From assembly GCA_021292165.1 (NCBI GenBank), contig CM037878.1:194369118-194433117 (forward strand): 64,000 nt of DNA. Reading direction: 5' to 3'. The stretch comes from Shinisaurus crocodilurus. Lineage: Eukaryota; Chordata; Lepidosauria; Squamata; Shinisauridae. Shown here in pieces: positions 62,352 through 64,000 of the stretch (the first letter of the stretch is position 1; each line of letters starts with the position of its first letter). Made by a program: the position numbers and the translations under genes. Under the pieces are notes generated by a model. It was not told where the DNA came from. It did not search any database and saw nothing but the letters and a program-made list of their open reading frames with translations.

Positions 62352-63590
62352 AATACCACTGACCACAGTATTCTCCTGAATTGACTCAGTGGGCTGGCAT
62401 TGGAGTGTTATAGTGGTTCTGGTGTTAGCTGTGGGGTCAATTTCAGAGAGTAACATTGGGTGACTATTCCTCAGCCCCTTGGCAACTGATCTATGGGGTT
62501 CTGCAGGGTACCATCCTATCTCCAATTTTGTTTAACATCTATATGAAGCTGCTGGGACTGGTCATTAGGGGGATTTGGAGCCAAGTGCCATGAATATGCT
62601 GATGACACACAGCTCTATCTCTGATATCTGAATCAGGTGAGGCAGTGCAAGTCCTGGATCAGTGCCTAGACTCAGTGATGGGCTTGATGAGGGCCAATAA
62701 ACTGAAGCTGAATCCTGGCAAGATGGAAGCTCTGTGGGTGAGTGGTTCCTGAGTTCAGGAGATAGGCTCATTGCCTGTAATGGATGGGGTTGCACTCCCT
62801 TTGAAAAATCAGGTTCATGGTCTGGGGCTTCTCCTAGATCCATCTTTGTTGCTGGAGTCTCAAGTGACTGCAGCAGCTCAGAGTGCTTTTTACCAGCTTT
62901 GACTGGTTCACCAGCTATGGCCTCTCCTGGACAGGGGTAGCTTGGCCACACAGTGGTACACTCACTAGTAGTAACCTTAATACTAGATTACTGCAATTCG
63001 CTCTATATGGGGCTGCCTTTGAGGCTGGTCTGGATTAAGCTGGAGCTGGTACAGAATGTAGCAGCTCGGCTGTTGTTAGGAGCTGCCCCTTTTCAGCATG
63101 CAACTCCTTTGCTCAGGAAACTGCACTGGCTGCCAATTTGCTACCAGGCCTGGTTTAAGGTTTTGGGACTAGTGTACAAAGCCCAAAGCAACTTGGGACC
63201 AAGACACTTGAGAGAACACTTCTCCCTTACCAACCTGCCTGGTGGTCTCTGAGGTCATTGGAGGACATTCTCCTGTTGGTTCCATGTGGTCCTATGGCCC
63301 GATTGGAGTCCACCAGGAGAAGAGCCTTCAGTGTGGCAGCTCCATTTATTTGGAATTCCCTGCCTCTGGAGCTCAGGCAGGCACCAACATTGGATTGTTT
63401 TCAGCACCTCCTGAAAACATCTTTATTTCAGGAAGCCTTCCTTGACTGACCAGCCACGGTTTTCATTTATTCTGTTTTAACATATCATTTTATTCTTTTT
63501 ATCTGTTTTATCTTTTTAGTGTTCACCACTCCAGAATCTGTTCAGGTGCAGAGCAGTATATAAATGTTGTTATTAAATAAATAACCCTGT

Positions 63591-64000
63591 GCCTTCACTG
63601 GTCACTGCTTCCCTTGGCCCATTTCCTGCCTCTGACTCTGCAAAGGAACAACCTCCATTAAGAGTAGGGGCCTTGTCTTCCCCTTCGTTAGCACACAGGG
63701 GCAGCAGTTGGGCAGTGCATCCACACACACTCACACACATCTGCTTGCTAGTATCACAACAGCTTTGTGCTTGAAAAGGTAACTTTTCTGCTAGCTGAAT
63801 ATTTGTGACTGCCTCCTAGTACTCTCCCCTTACCTCTGAGCATCAAAGCCACAAGGGAATCCACATCTGGATGATCTGGGGATGGGAAAATCAGTTTCTC
63901 CCGCATTTGAATTTTTTAAATCTCAAGTTCTTTCTCTCCCAAATTGAAGAACTCTGCAAATTTTTGCTAAGTTCTTATAAAAAATGAACTGAAACAACAT
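63591..64000. other. Unique DNA to window end
   Basis: Short CACACACTCACACACA at about 63722-63737; no gene recognised. Confidence 0.4.

Larger units (their letters stand above)
61520..63450 (+). pseudogene. Old L2 ORF2 remnant, RT to C-terminus
   Basis: Readable traces: VVNASLYEGV-like and KEAVVRPLLKEP (61600-61680), LDQFQSGV, MDDLH, LILLNLSLAFN (before the SINE), HEYADDTQLYL-like ATGAATATGCTGATGACAC (62591-62609, retains YADD out of frame with neighbours), ANKLKLNPGKMEALWVS, LDYCNSLYMGLPLRLVW and LELVQNVAARLLLGAAPFQH (62953-63252), then FSVAAPFIWNSLPLELRQAP and the end TSLFQEAFLD (63258-63449). At least five frame changes or stops. Confidence 0.85.
61290..63590 (+). mobile_element. Old L2-type LINE with two nested SINEs
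   Basis: Plus-strand order: pre-RT region (61400-61680), 5S-SINE, RT part 1 (61850-62115), tRNA-SINE, RT part 2 and post-RT (62352-63450), 3' UTR ending CAGAGCAGTATATAAATG..TTATTAAATAAATAA. Without the SINEs the text joins cleanly (GGAACC|CACTCTGGACC; CTTTCAATA|CCACTGACC). Confidence 0.88.

Overview
The window looks like intergenic or intronic DNA from a squamate reptile, most likely a lizard. No host protein-coding gene, rRNA gene or tRNA gene can be supported. The organism call rests on repeat content: L2-type and CR1 LINEs, a tRNA-type SINE with an L2-like tail, a 5S-rRNA-headed SINE with a CR1 tail, many hAT-type miniature elements with 8-bp target duplications, LTRs, and abundant dinucleotide and trinucleotide microsatellites in AT-rich DNA. 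All recognisable protein-coding potential is retrotransposon-derived and broken.

Layout. 1-10 kb: mostly unique AT-rich DNA with SINEs, a hAT-type element at 5787-6303 carrying a second miniature element, a GC-rich inverted-repeat element (6561-7005), and a hAT-type element built of CTCGAGTC-like arrays (8277-9053, perfect 8-bp TSD). 10-20 kb: two close hAT MITEs, an unclassified CpG-containing stretch, a partial LTR with a SINE in it, L2 fragments (13.6-14.3, 15.95-18.2 kb), and at 19.36-19.82 kb an inverted, near-identical copy of 11.70-12.16 kb. 20-36 kb: 5S-SINEs, L2 inserted into older L2 (23.2-24.7 kb), a second GC-rich element (24787-25247), two GC-rich repeat regions that share a palindrome (26.7-27.4 and 34.9-35.7 kb), a solo LTR with a LINE 3' end nested in it (28263-29316), and an L2 3' half (32-32.9 kb). 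36-47 kb: a CR1 3' half (36.4-37.45 kb), an L1-like tail, a second zinc-finger LINE 3' end with an 11-bp TSD (40347-40769), a diverged LTR containing a hAT element and a SINE (42.3-43.7 kb), and a foldback element (46014-46373). 47-64 kb: unique DNA, an old L2 (52.6-55.5 kb) interrupted by a SINE and a palindromic MITE, the longest L2 (57.7-60.4 kb, endonuclease plus reverse transcriptase), and another old L2 (61.3-63.6 kb) interrupted by a 5S-SINE and a tRNA-SINE.

The parts relate as parasites and hosts. The tRNA-type SINE ends in the same TAAATATAATAAATAAATA tail as the L2 copies, and the 5S-headed SINE ends in the CR1 3' sequence, so each SINE probably borrowed its LINE's machinery. Nested insertions with readable target duplications give a relative insertion order. 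I found no convincing new functional system. The most unusual signals are the recent inverted duplication that carries LTR plus SINE, the hairpin whose 5-nt loop is inverted between two copies, and the composite hAT-type arrays.
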